Assembly: GCF_012971725.1 (NCBI RefSeq)
Contig: NZ_CP048833.1
Span: forward strand, 3,224,001-3,288,000
Origin: Pseudomonas multiresinivorans
GTDB lineage: Bacteria > Pseudomonadota > Gammaproteobacteria > Pseudomonadales > Pseudomonadaceae
DNA: 64,000 nucleotides
Reading direction: 5' to 3'
Shown: positions 1 through 6,516 of the stretch, one piece after another
Numbering within the stretch: position 1 is the stretch's first letter
Layout: each line of letters begins with the position of its first letter
The notes under the pieces: generated by a model
Told to the model about the DNA's origin: nothing
Seen by the model: only the letters and a program-made list of their open reading frames with translations
The model's database searches: none
Translations under genes and position numbers: made by a program

Positions 1-100
1 TTACATGCCCTATCACAACCCATATCGCCAGAATTCCACGCAGGCCTTCATATTCTGGAATAAATCCTGAGTACTGACCTTTGAGTCTCGCATTGCTCAT
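1..100 (-). CDS. O-acyltransferase, acyltransferase-3 family (5' end only)
   Basis: Only the first 33 codons lie in the window, read leftward from an ATG at 98-100, so the gene runs off the left edge. The translation has the family's opening signature: EYEGLRGILAIWVVIGH at residues 16-32, the start of the first membrane helix. It contains the R-X10-H motif (Arg21, His32) that is conserved in membrane acyltransferase-3 proteins and needed for acyl transfer. Such enzymes move acetyl or other acyl groups onto surface sugars such as O-antigen. Next to phage lysis genes, a lysogenic-conversion (serotype-modifying) O-acetylase is the natural inference. The substrate cannot be judged from this fragment. 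Confidence 0.75.
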   Translation of the reverse strand, partial: MSNARLKGQYSGFIPEYEGLRGILAIWVVIGHV

Positions 101-156
101 CTGGAAGCCATTTCCCGCCTCGGCATTGTGGCGTGCATTCTAACGATCTTGAGGCG

Positions 157-258
157 ATGAAGGATATTCAAATGTCCATCGCTCAGCAGCAGTTGCTGCG
201 CATCTACTCCAACGCCGACCTCCGGGTCGGCATTGTCGTTTCTGGAGAACAGCCATGA
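157..258 (+). CDS. Possible 33-codon ORF coupled to the endolysin-like gene
   Basis: A short ATG-started ORF whose TGA overlaps the ATG of the next gene (ATGA at 255-258). Such an overlap is typical of translational coupling and is the main reason to list it. The product is soluble-looking with no membrane segment, so it is not an obvious holin. A GCCGAC-(6)-GTCGGC hairpin lies inside it at 214-231, so this stretch could instead be leader sequence. No family recognised. Confidence 0.2.
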   Translation: MKDIQMSIAQQQLLRIYSNADLRVGIVVSGEQP

Positions 259-698
259 CTACCCGAGGTGTCCGCAACTGCAACCCAGGGAACATCGACT
301 ACAACCCGCGCAACGCCTGGCAGGGCCAACTCGGCCTGGAGCTTGGCGTGGCCAAGCCGCGCTTTGCGCGCTTCGACACCCCAGAGAACGGCATCCGCGC
401 CCTAGGCAAGTTGCTGCTGGCTTACCGCGGCAAGGATGGCATGCCTGGGGTGGGCGCCCCTGGCATAGACACCGTGCGCGAGACTATCAGCCGCTGGGCG
501 CCTGGCAACGAGAACGATACCGAGGCCTACATAGGCGCAGTTGCCAAGGCCCTGGGCGTGCAGCCCAACCAGGTGATCGACGTCCGGCTGCCGAAGACCC
601 TGCGCGGCCTGGTGGTGGCGATTATCCGGCACGAGAACGGCGGTGTGCCGTACCAGGGCGCGGCGATCGATGAGGGTGTGCGGAGGGCGCTGGCATGA
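255..698 (+). CDS. Phage endolysin-like protein (NPGNI family, often annotated structural protein P5)
   Basis: The 147-residue product opens with RGVRNCNPGNIDYNPRNAWQG, the RN-NPGNI-W-G pattern of a family of small phage proteins annotated as 'structural protein P5' or as virion peptidoglycan hydrolases. A Glu-rich region and the motif RHENGGVPY near the C-terminus are also typical. The gene lies immediately before a spanin-like gene with a 4-base ATGA overlap at 695-698. That is the order of a lysis cassette and favours a cell-wall-degrading role over a structural one. The name is a family label; the activity is inferred from context. Confidence 0.6.
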   Translation: MTTRGVRNCNPGNIDYNPRNAWQGQLGLELGVAKPRFARFDTPENGIRALGKLLLAYRGKDGMPGVGAPGIDTVRETISRWAPGNENDTEAYIGAVAKALGVQPNQVIDVRLPKTLRGLVVAIIRHENGGVPYQGAAIDEGVRRALA

Positions 699-1216
699 CC
701 TGGTTGGACAGCAACTGGAAGCCCCTGCTGTGTCCGCTGCTGCTGTTTCTGGCTGCCGCAGGTGGCTGGCACGAGGGCAGGGCGCGCTTGGACGCCGCAT
801 GGCAGTCCAGATGGGATGAACACGAGAAGCAGGACCAGCAGGCTGCAGCAGCATTCGCAGCGCGGGAGCGCACTGAGGAGCAGCGCCGCCAACAATCCAT
901 CAACAGGGTGATCGAGGATGGGCAGAGAAACATTGAACAGGTGCGCGCTAATGCTGATGCCGCTGCTAATCAGCGCGTGCGGGACGCAGGCATCTAATAC
1001 GCCAACAGGATTGCTGCAGCTGAAGCCGGCCGCGATTCCTGCACTGCCGCCGCAGGCCAGGCAGCAGCCCAGCACTCCAGAGTGTTGGCCGAGCTGCTTG
1101 GAGAAGCTGACCGCCTGGCGGGTGTCTACGCAGAAGCAGCTGACGAATCCCGAGTGAGGGGACAGGCCTGCGAAAAGGCGTTTATTTCGCTTTCGTCGAG
1201 TGGACATTTCGATTGA
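695..1216 (+). pseudogene. Rz-like inner-membrane spanin (DUF2514 type) broken by a nonsense codon
   Basis: The reading frame starts with an N-terminal membrane segment (about residues 9-24) followed by a Gln/Glu/Arg-rich coiled coil, the layout of phage Rz spanins that link inner and outer membranes at lysis. A TAA at 995-997 stops translation after 100 residues. The same frame then continues with no other stop to a TGA at 1214-1216, and the second half (DSCTAAAGQAAAQHSRVLAE) has the look of a DUF2514 C-terminus. The intact protein would be 173 codons. The interruption therefore appears to be a single nonsense mutation, although a truncated periplasmic domain might keep some function. The start overlaps the endolysin-like gene. 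Confidence 0.6.
918..1157 (+). CDS. Candidate Rz1-type outer-membrane lipoprotein embedded in the Rz gene
   Basis: This ORF sits in the +1 frame inside the Rz-like gene. It encodes a short product with a hydrophobic stretch ending in the lipobox LLISAC, followed by a Pro-containing tail (PALPPQARQQPSTPE). Phage Rz1 proteins are small, proline-rich lipoproteins encoded entirely inside or overlapping Rz, and that is the pattern here. Initiation at 951 (MLMPLLISAC) is as likely as at 918. The TAA that breaks the Rz frame is silent in this frame, so Rz1 would survive it. The alternative is a chance ORF; the lipobox and position argue against this, but no strong ribosome-binding site is seen. Confidence 0.4.
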   Translation: MGRETLNRCALMLMPLLISACGTQASNTPTGLLQLKPAAIPALPPQARQQPSTPECWPSCLEKLTAWRVSTQKQLTNPE

Positions 1217-1314
1217 CGCGCCCGCCGAGAAGTTGACTATCCTGTGGATTGGCAGGAAGGCTAGCTGCCAGATTCTCAAAGGAAGATTAGTTTCGAACTA
1301 TCAAGGACTGACAT

Positions 1315-1731
1315 ATGTTCACTGATAAAGACCTTGCTCAGGCAATGCTCGCTCTTATGGTTTCCAGTGGCCTCATAAATCAGGATGAACTGGAGTTGCT
1401 ACGTCAGGGATCAACTGAAAACGATGTTCGCGAAACGCTAGGGGCAATTAGAATGAATAGGGCGTTCGCCAGATATTGGGCAGCACTCGGGGTGTGGATG
1501 CAGGCGAATGGTGGTGATCAAGGTAGCACGTCAGGAACTCAGGTTCCTGGTCGTGATAAAAGTCTAAAGCTCGACCTGTCGGCAAAGTCTCTTTATGAAG
1601 ATACATTTGGTGGTGTGAATAGATATATCAGTTCGGCGACATTTTCACCTATCAAGGCAATCTCTAATCACATGCGTTTCGTGAATTTTTACCTTCATGA
1701 AGAAGATAGTGAAAGTGATAGCGGAGACTGA
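1315..1731 (+). CDS. Hypothetical protein, likely element cargo
   Basis: A 138-residue product, unrecognised. The first 70 residues look helical (KDLAQAMLALMVSSGLINQ, then ARYWAALGVWMQ), followed by a Gly/Ser/Thr-rich linker and an acidic C-terminus (EEDSESDSGD). There is no signal peptide or membrane segment. AAGGAC lies 6-11 bases before the ATG. Base composition is clearly more AT-rich than the chromosomal genes to the right, which fits recent acquisition with the surrounding phage segment. It stands alone, followed by an inverted repeat at 1741-1776. Confidence 0.6.
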   Translation: MFTDKDLAQAMLALMVSSGLINQDELELLRQGSTENDVRETLGAIRMNRAFARYWAALGVWMQANGGDQGSTSGTQVPGRDKSLKLDLSAKSLYEDTFGGVNRYISSATFSPIKAISNHMRFVNFYLHEEDSESDSGD

Positions 1732-1740
1732 CTAATCCGA

Positions 1741-1776
1741 ACGCTTATAGAGTTCGCTTTTCAACGGTATAAGCGT
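1741..1776. repeat. Inverted repeat with 9-bp perfect arms
   Basis: Arms ACGCTTATA (1741-1749) and TATAAGCGT (1768-1776) are perfect complements separated by 18 bases. It lies 10 bases after the stop of the preceding orphan gene, so it may act as a terminator-like structure. There is no T-run, and a protein-binding site is equally possible. Confidence 0.35.
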
Positions 1777-1792
1777 ATTCACTTCCACTTAA

Positions 1793-2071
1793 AGATCTGT
1801 TCTCAGCAAGGATTTTGAGGGGGAAAGGCTGCGCGTTTTCGCATGGTGGCAGGATGCAGGGTTATCTGTGGGGAGCGTCTGGCGTAGCAGAACTGTTCCC
1901 GTCGCCGCCAACTCCGAGATGTTCCCGAAGCTCCAGGCTGGCCGTCATGCAGCACTGCTACCGGCCAAGCCGAAGGAAGGACAGGAGGTGGAACTCTTCG
2001 CCATGCTGTCGCCGAACTCTCATCAGGAAGAGTGGAAACCGATCGGAAAGGGTGTGGCGCACTACCTCTAG
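1793..2071 (+). pseudogene. Possible gene remnant without a start codon
   Basis: An open frame runs from a TAA at 1790-1792 to a TAG at 2069-2071 with protein-like composition (for example FAWWQDAGLSV and PKLQAGRHAALLPA), but there is no ATG before residue 42. A GTG at 1868 could start a 67-residue product, but no good ribosome-binding site precedes it. The end overlaps the stop of the convergent SRAP gene by four bases. The most likely reading is the 3' part of a decayed element gene. No family recognised. Confidence 0.3.
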
Positions 2072-2738
2072 ATCGGCTCGATCAGTTGCGCGCCCTGGTT
2101 CCTGACGCTGCCGACGTCCGTTGATATGCGGTAGGCCTCGAAGTCCTGCCGGGCCAGGGCGATGGTGTCGTACGCCAGGTCCAGCGAGGTGTCTGGCGAG
2201 AGCCAGGTCTTCCACTGCTGGGGCGATAGGATCACCGGCATCCGGTGGTGGATGGCTGAAACTAGGCCCTCGGCCTCCTTCGTCAGTAGCGCGCAGGAGG
2301 TGATCGGCTCGCCTTCCGGTGGTGACCAGGTCGACCAGATCCCGGCAATCGCCAGCACGTCGCCGTCGATGGCGTGATGGCGCGGCCGGCGCTGTTCTTG
2401 ACCGGCTCCTTCTCGTTCCACTCATACCAACCCGCCGCCGGCATCAGGCACCGCTTGTGCCGGATCGCGTCCCGCCACATCGGCTTCGTCGCCGCTTCCT
2501 CGCTCCGCGCGTTGAAGGTCAGCGCCGGCAGCTTGTCCTTCTTCCACCAGAACGGGATCAGCCCCCAGCGGGCGGCCACCACTTCCTGTTCTCCCGCCTC
2601 GTTCAGGAGCACCATCGGCACTTGACTGGTCGGCGCGACGTTGTACGCGCGATCAATCCAGCGCCCGGAGTTCCCCCGCCCGATATGCCAGTAGCGCTCC
2701 ATGGCCGCTTCCTCTGGCGTCACGTACCGTCCGCACAT
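2068..2738 (-). pseudogene. yedK: SRAP family protein (YedK/HMCES-like), frameshifted
   Basis: SRAP proteins use their N-terminal Cys2 to form a protective covalent link with abasic sites in single-stranded DNA. The first frame starts MCGRY (Cys2 present) and carries FNARSEE (conserved Asn and Arg) and GWYEW (conserved Glu). It then goes out of frame at about 2380-2390. The rest of the domain continues in another frame to 2068, including IAGIWSTW and the catalytic-His motif HHRMPVIL. A single missing base in the GC-rich run GCGCGGCCGGCGC would explain this. All catalytic motifs survive, so a sequencing error is possible. The gene is four bases downstream of the preceding minus-strand gene and shares its LexA box at 3295-3310. 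Confidence 0.8.
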
Positions 2739-2741
2739 CCC

Positions 2742-3260
2742 TCAACCTCCCGAGTACGGCCAGCGCTTGTCGCCGGCGCCGGCGGGAATCAATTCCCGCA
2801 ATTCGAACAGCTCCTGGCCATCGCACATTATCCGCAGGCCCTCGGAGTCACCGGCATACTCACGGTCGAACTGGCCTACGCGCAGGTACAGCTTCGGCGG
2901 CCGCCCGTCGTGGATGTTGCCGAGGAGGTTCCTCTGCAGGTCTTGGTAGTGCCCTTCGATCCCGATCGAGCCAACCACCTTGCCACCGATCAGGACATGG
3001 TAGTAGCAGCCCAGGCACCAGTGGGTTTCCCGGGTGATCTTGTGCTCGACGTTCCAGGAGTAGGCGCCGAGCGCGCGGGTGACCATCTCCTGCCGCTCCG
3101 TCAGGCAGATCAGTCCGAGCTGGTAGGCCTCGTCCGCCTGAGCCAGCAGATAGTGGTAGTGCTCGTCAGTTCGGTAGAGGAAAGCGACGCGGTCGCGTAG
3201 CGCAGTCTCCCATCGCGACTTCAGCAGGCGCCGCTCATTTTCGTGTTCGGTGTAATACAT
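2742..3260 (-). CDS. Hypothetical protein, first gene of a LexA-boxed operon with SRAP
   Basis: A 172-residue cytosolic protein that I do not recognise. The N-terminal 75 residues are charged and helical; the middle has THWCLGCYYHVLIGG (two Cys); the C-terminal half looks like beta structure. GGGAGG lies 6 bases before the ATG. The stop is only three bases before the SRAP start, so the two are almost certainly cotranscribed, and a consensus LexA box sits 35 bases upstream. A role in DNA damage or in element induction is a fair inference from position only. Confidence 0.7.
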   Translation of the reverse strand: MYYTEHENERRLLKSRWETALRDRVAFLYRTDEHYHYLLAQADEAYQLGLICLTERQEMVTRALGAYSWNVEHKITRETHWCLGCYYHVLIGGKVVGSIGIEGHYQDLQRNLLGNIHDGRPPKLYLRVGQFDREYAGDSEGLRIMCDGQELFELRELIPAGAGDKRWPYSGG

Positions 3261-3294
3261 GTTCCGCCTCCCGAGTCAGGGGAGGTGAAGGGTA

Positions 3295-3310
3295 CTGTAT
3301 GGATATACAG
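3295..3310 (-). promoter_or_regulatory. LexA box
   Basis: CTGTATGGATATACAG fits the CTGT-N8-ACAG LexA operator with an AT-rich centre. It is 35 bases upstream of the minus-strand operon of an unknown gene and SRAP, a position where bound LexA would block the promoter. Predicted to be SOS-induced. Confidence 0.8.
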
Positions 3311-3484
3311 TTTCAAGGTGAGACGACGAGAGGGTAAAGAGGGTGCCCAGGACGGGGAGAGACGGGAGAATTTCGGTCCGCAATGAAATTTACCCCCTTG
3401 CCACCCGTGGCTCAGAAGGGAGCCTTGGGAATTCGGCTGCGGACCGGAAAGATGCGTAAGCTCTTCATATATAAAGGAAGGGCG

Positions 3485-3543
3485 AGTGACTTAAAATCTC
3501 TCGCCCTTTGGGCGTGCCGGTTCGATTCCGGCTCCGGGCACCA
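3485..3543 (+). other. 3' part of a tRNA-Leu(UAA) gene: integration (att) site
   Basis: The sequence contains an anticodon loop CTTAAAA (anticodon TAA), a long variable arm CGCCCTTTGGGCG, a T-arm GCCGG-TTCGATT-CCGGC, the 3' acceptor strand CCGGGCA and an encoded CCA (3541-3543). The D-arm and 5' acceptor strand are missing; what precedes it is unrelated. The anticodon stem has a T-T mismatch at its centre, suggesting its 5' strand comes from the element. This is the product of site-specific integration into a tRNA-Leu 3' end: the intact tRNA should lie at the other end of the element, left of this window. Confidence 0.8.
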
Positions 3544-3605
3544 TTTCCCATCTCCCCCGAATCATTGCAGTTTGCATGTCTGAATCGAGGCGAGCGCCAT
3601 ACATG

Positions 3606-3632
3606 AAAAAACCGGCCTAGGCCGGGTTTTTC
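3606..3632. terminator. Bidirectional intrinsic terminator
   Basis: The stem ACCGGCCT/AGGCCGGGT is flanked by A5 and T5 runs. It serves the minus-strand DUF3509 gene that ends at 3653 and separates the chromosome from the element. Confidence 0.75.
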
Positions 3633-3652
3633 ATTTTCAACGATTCAGGGAT

Positions 3653-4018
3653 TCAGGCGCCGATATGCGCCATCGAGCGCAGCTTTGCGCCGGCCTTGAC
3701 GATTCGGCGTTGGCGCAGAGGCCCGCTGGCCTCATAAAAACTCTGCAGCGGCACTTCTTCCTTGAAGTGATCGGCGTCGTGCTGCTGCAGGGGGCCGTAT
3801 TCGGTTGCCAGATCGCGGCGGATGCGGCCTACCAAGCTGGTCAGTAGCTCTTCGTTGCGTTGCTCTTCCAGTCGCACCACCCGACAGGCGATGTGTTCTC
3901 CCGCTTCCTTGCTCAGCGTCATGATCAGGTTGCCGTCCGGTCGAGCGGTGAAACTCACTTCGAAATCGGAAAAGACCTGGCAGAGATATTGGGCGGCAGG
4001 CAGGCGGTCGATTGGCAT
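3653..4018 (-). CDS. DUF3509-like protein
   Basis: A 121-residue cytosolic protein. The segment SDFEVSFTARPDGNLIMTLS followed by RVVRLEEQRNEELL and RRDLATEYGPL follows the pattern of DUF3509, a small family largely confined to Pseudomonas with no established function. Family members are usually about 90 residues, so the C-terminal 30 residues are an extension. GAGGA lies a few bases before the ATG at 4016-4018. It is monocistronic with its own terminator, and an AT-rich stretch upstream (4085-4130) probably holds its promoter. Confidence 0.6.
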   Translation of the reverse strand: MPIDRLPAAQYLCQVFSDFEVSFTARPDGNLIMTLSKEAGEHIACRVVRLEEQRNEELLTSLVGRIRRDLATEYGPLQQHDADHFKEEVPLQSFYEASGPLRQRRIVKAGAKLRSMAHIGA

Positions 4019-4195
4019 GGCGTCGTCCTCGGCAATGTGTGGGCGGGTTTATCCCTTTCATTGCAGGGTGCGTACCAATCTTGGATAAAATAAAAATCCT
4101 TTTAAATCAATAATTTAAAAATAATCTTTGCTTCGCCTTCCATGCAGCCTGCAAGGTATGGCGCGAATGCAATGGCATTTTGCACGATGGCGATT

Positions 4196-4360
4196 CTAGT
4201 GCGGGAGGAGGTGGCGCCTGGGTGAAGCGTTTTTTGCCTTGTGCTTGAACTTCTGCATGCGGGCGCGGCGCATGGGTACGCGCAGGATGGCCCACAGCGT
4301 AACCAGTGCCAGCAGGACCCAGCCGAGAATCATGAGTGTGACGAACGTGCCTGGATTCAT
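4196..4360 (-). CDS. Small single-pass membrane protein
   Basis: A 54-residue protein starting at the ATG at 4358-4360, preceded by GGGTGAGGA. Residues 5-26 form one hydrophobic helix (TFVTLMILGWVLLALVTLWA), followed by a strongly basic tail (RRARMQKFKHKAK), so the C-terminus should be cytoplasmic. A start further upstream would add a non-hydrophobic leader and lacks a ribosome site. It is divergent from the UmuD-like gene, with a LexA box in the shared upstream region 124 bases away. No family recognised. Confidence 0.55.
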   Translation of the reverse strand: MNPGTFVTLMILGWVLLALVTLWAILRVPMRRARMQKFKHKAKNASPRRHLLPH

Positions 4361-4483
4361 CTTGATATCCTCACCCCTCCCTAAGGGTAGTCCACCGCCA
4401 AGGGCGTACTGTCCTTTCGGTTGAGCGGCAATCTCTGTGTAGGTTCCGTTCAATGGCTTGCCGGGCTGGCAGGTATCTGATAT

Positions 4484-4499
4484 CTGTATGTGTATACAG
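4484..4499 (+). promoter_or_regulatory. LexA box
   Basis: CTGTATGTGTATACAG is a near-ideal LexA operator 16 bases before the UmuD-like ATG. A possible promoter, TTGCCG (4458-4463) and TATCTG (4481-4486) with 17-base spacing, would be overlapped by the box, so repression by LexA is expected. Confidence 0.85.
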
Positions 4500-4515
4500 T
4501 ATTCGGAGAAAGGTC

Positions 4516-4887
4516 ATGCAACAAGCCATTCTGGAAGTCCAAGATGTGATGCGGTCGGGCGCAGGCGCAGCGGCCACCGCAGTGCTTCTGCATACCTACA
4601 TAGTCCGTGCGTGTGGCGAAGAGATGACGCAGGCGGGCATTCACGACAGCGACCTGTTGCTGGTCGACCGTTCCGAACTGGCGGCGCCGGGTGAAATCGT
4701 GGTGGCGGCACTGAACGGTGAGGCGCTGATTCGCCGGCTCGCCATCATCGATGGCTGTTTCGCGCTGCAGGCAGCGAGCGATGGCTTTCCCACCTTGAAG
4801 GTCGAGGAGGGGGATGAGCTTTCGATCTGGGGCGTGGTGCGTCAGCGGCTTTGCGGGAGCGAAGTGGCGCACGGAACCCGAGCGTAG
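4516..4887 (+). CDS. UmuD/LexA-like (S24) protein lacking the catalytic dyad
   Basis: A 123-residue protein aligned by eye to the C-terminal domain of UmuD: ACGEEMTQAGIHDSDLLLVD matches the GDSM..G-I-DGDLLIVD segment, GEIVVAALNGEALIRRL matches the GDIVIAAVDGEFTVKKL segment, and DELSIWGVV matches the last strand. At the nucleophile position (Ser60 in E. coli UmuD) there is Glu36, and at the general-base position (Lys97) there is Arg73. It also lacks the N-terminal arm with the Ala/Cys-Gly cleavage site. It should therefore fold like UmuD' but be unable to self-cleave. No umuC follows. The start at 4516 has GGAGAAAGG just upstream. SOS induction is predicted from the LexA box. Confidence 0.75.
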   Translation: MQQAILEVQDVMRSGAGAAATAVLLHTYIVRACGEEMTQAGIHDSDLLLVDRSELAAPGEIVVAALNGEALIRRLAIIDGCFALQAASDGFPTLKVEEGDELSIWGVVRQRLCGSEVAHGTRA

Positions 4888-5090
4888 AGAGGGTGCGGGC
4901 AGGACCGGGATGCTGACCATTTGCCAGTAAGTTCGAGAACTAAATCGGCAATCCGGTGGTCAGATGCGCGTGCCATCGGTTTCAACTGCGCGGAAGTGTC
5001 GTGCAGCTTGCAATCCGGGGCATTGTAAGGCGGACGCAGCCTGATTAGACTGCGCGCAACTCGCACCCCTGTCCCTCTCGAAGGACTCCC

Positions 5091-5930
5091 ATGATCAAGA
5101 AATGTCTGTTCCCGGCCGCCGGCTACGGTACCCGCTTCCTCCCGGCCACCAAGGCCATGCCCAAGGAAATGCTGCCGGTGGTGAACAAGCCGCTGATCCA
5201 GTATGCCGTTGAAGAGGCGCTGGAAGCCGGTCTCGGCGAAATTGGTATCGTCACTGGCCGCGGCAAGCGCTCGCTCGAAGACCACTTCGACATCAGTTAT
5301 GAGTTGGAGCACCAGATTCGCAACACCGACAAGGAAAAGTACCTGGTCGGTATTCGTCGCCTGATCGACGAGTGCACTTTCTCCTACACCCGTCAGGTCG
5401 AAATGAAGGGCCTGGGCCATGCGATCCTGACCGGTCGCCCGCTGATCGGCGACGAGCCCTTCGCTGTCGTGCTGGCGGACGACCTGTGCCTGAACCTGGA
5501 AGGCGACAGTGTCCTCAAGCAGATGGTCAAGCTGTACAACCAGTTCCGCTGCTCCATCGTGGCAATCCAGGAAGTGCCGCCGGAAGAGACCAACAAGTAC
5601 GGCGTGATCGCCGGCGAGATGATCCGCGACGACATCTACCGCGTGAACACCATGGTCGAGAAGCCCAAGCCTGAAGATGCCCCGTCGAACCTGGCGATCA
5701 TCGGCCGCTATATCCTGACTCCGGATATCTTCGACCTGATCGAGCAGACCGAGCCGGGCAAGGGCGGTGAAATCCAGATCACCGACGCTCTGATGAAGCA
5801 GGCCCAGGACGGTTGCGTACTGGCCTACAAATTCAAGGGCAAGCGCTTCGACTGCGGCAGCGCCGAGGGTTACATCGAGGCGACCAACTTCTGCTACGAG
5901 CACCTCTACAAGACTGGCAAGGCCTGGTAA
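5091..5930 (+). CDS. galU: UTP--glucose-1-phosphate uridylyltransferase
   Basis: GalU makes UDP-glucose from UTP and glucose-1-phosphate for LPS core, exopolysaccharide and trehalose synthesis in the cytosol. The 279-residue protein has the nucleotide-binding opening AAGYGTRFLPATKAMPKEML (residues 8-27), KPLIQYAVEEA, the ADDLC metal/nucleotide site and the GGEIQITDA motif, all as in bacterial GalU of this length. The order galU / VOC gene / gor matches P. aeruginosa, although ugd is not upstream here. It is closed by a strong terminator. Confidence 0.97.
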   Translation: MIKKCLFPAAGYGTRFLPATKAMPKEMLPVVNKPLIQYAVEEALEAGLGEIGIVTGRGKRSLEDHFDISYELEHQIRNTDKEKYLVGIRRLIDECTFSYTRQVEMKGLGHAILTGRPLIGDEPFAVVLADDLCLNLEGDSVLKQMVKLYNQFRCSIVAIQEVPPEETNKYGVIAGEMIRDDIYRVNTMVEKPKPEDAPSNLAIIGRYILTPDIFDLIEQTEPGKGGEIQITDALMKQAQDGCVLAYKFKGKRFDCGSAEGYIEATNFCYEHLYKTGKAW

Positions 5931-5951
5931 TTCCGGACTTTTCCGCTCTTT

Positions 5952-5981
5952 GAAAAAGCCACCTTCGGGTGGCTTTTTCGT
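5952..5981 (+). terminator. Intrinsic terminator after galU
   Basis: AAAAAGCCACC-TTCG-GGTGGCTTTTT is a 9-10 bp GC stem with a stable TTCG loop and a T-run; it can also serve the convergent VOC gene. Confidence 0.9.
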
Positions 5982-5996
5982 TTGTGCAGCCGGGCA

Positions 5997-6428
5997 TCAC
6001 ATCGAGCGCGGGATTGGCATGGCCTCCGATCCCGGCCCGAGCGGCTGCCCATAACTGAACTCGACGTAGTTGCCCGCCGGGTCGCGCAGTCCGCAGTAAT
6101 AACCCACCGGGTAAGGTTCTTCCCGGGGTGCCCAGATCAGGCAGCCGGCCGACTCGGCGTCCCGGGCGATGCGGTCGACTTCTTCGTGGCTGTCCACGGC
6201 GAAGCCGAAGTGGCTGTAGTCATCGCTGGCCAGGTGTCGCGCCTGCCCGCCAGGCATGATGACGAAGATGAAGCTGTGCTCCTTGCCGGGCTCCGCCATC
6301 CAGACAATGCGTGAGCCCTTGCCTTCGCGCTGGTGGATGATGCGCATGCGGCAGAAGCGCTCGTAGAACGCAATGCAGGCCTCAAGGTCAGGTACGTGCA
6401 GGGCCAGATGGGTCAGGGATGGGCGCAT
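5997..6428 (-). CDS. VOC family (glyoxalase/dioxygenase-like) protein
   Basis: A 143-residue single-domain vicinal-oxygen-chelate protein. It starts SLTHLALHVPDLEACIAFYE, the beta-alpha-beta opening with a metal-ligand His (THLAL), carries HFGFAVDSHEEV in the middle (second His) and ends DPAGNYVEFSYGQP with the metal-binding Glu. Such proteins bind a divalent metal and act as lyases, dioxygenases or isomerases; the substrate cannot be assigned. Its place between galU and gor is the same as the P. aeruginosa gene annotated as a probable ring-cleaving dioxygenase. It is divergent from gor with 88 bases between start codons. Confidence 0.85.
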   Translation of the reverse strand: MRPSLTHLALHVPDLEACIAFYERFCRMRIIHQREGKGSRIVWMAEPGKEHSFIFVIMPGGQARHLASDDYSHFGFAVDSHEEVDRIARDAESAGCLIWAPREEPYPVGYYCGLRDPAGNYVEFSYGQPLGPGSEAMPIPRSM

Positions 6429-6516
6429 GGCGAATCCTCCTTCGGCAGCGGCTGATGGCAGGATAGGTCAGGCGCCATGAGGTATGCTGCCTGACATATC
6501 CAAGCGGAGATCCATG

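Noticed and set aside
3383..3583. 66-codon ORF across the tRNA fragment
   Set aside because: It runs through the tRNA-Leu remnant and has no ribosome site or motif.
4453..4515. Upstream start for the UmuD-like gene
   Set aside because: The extra 21 codons would run through the promoter and LexA box; ATG at 4516 has a proper ribosome-binding site.
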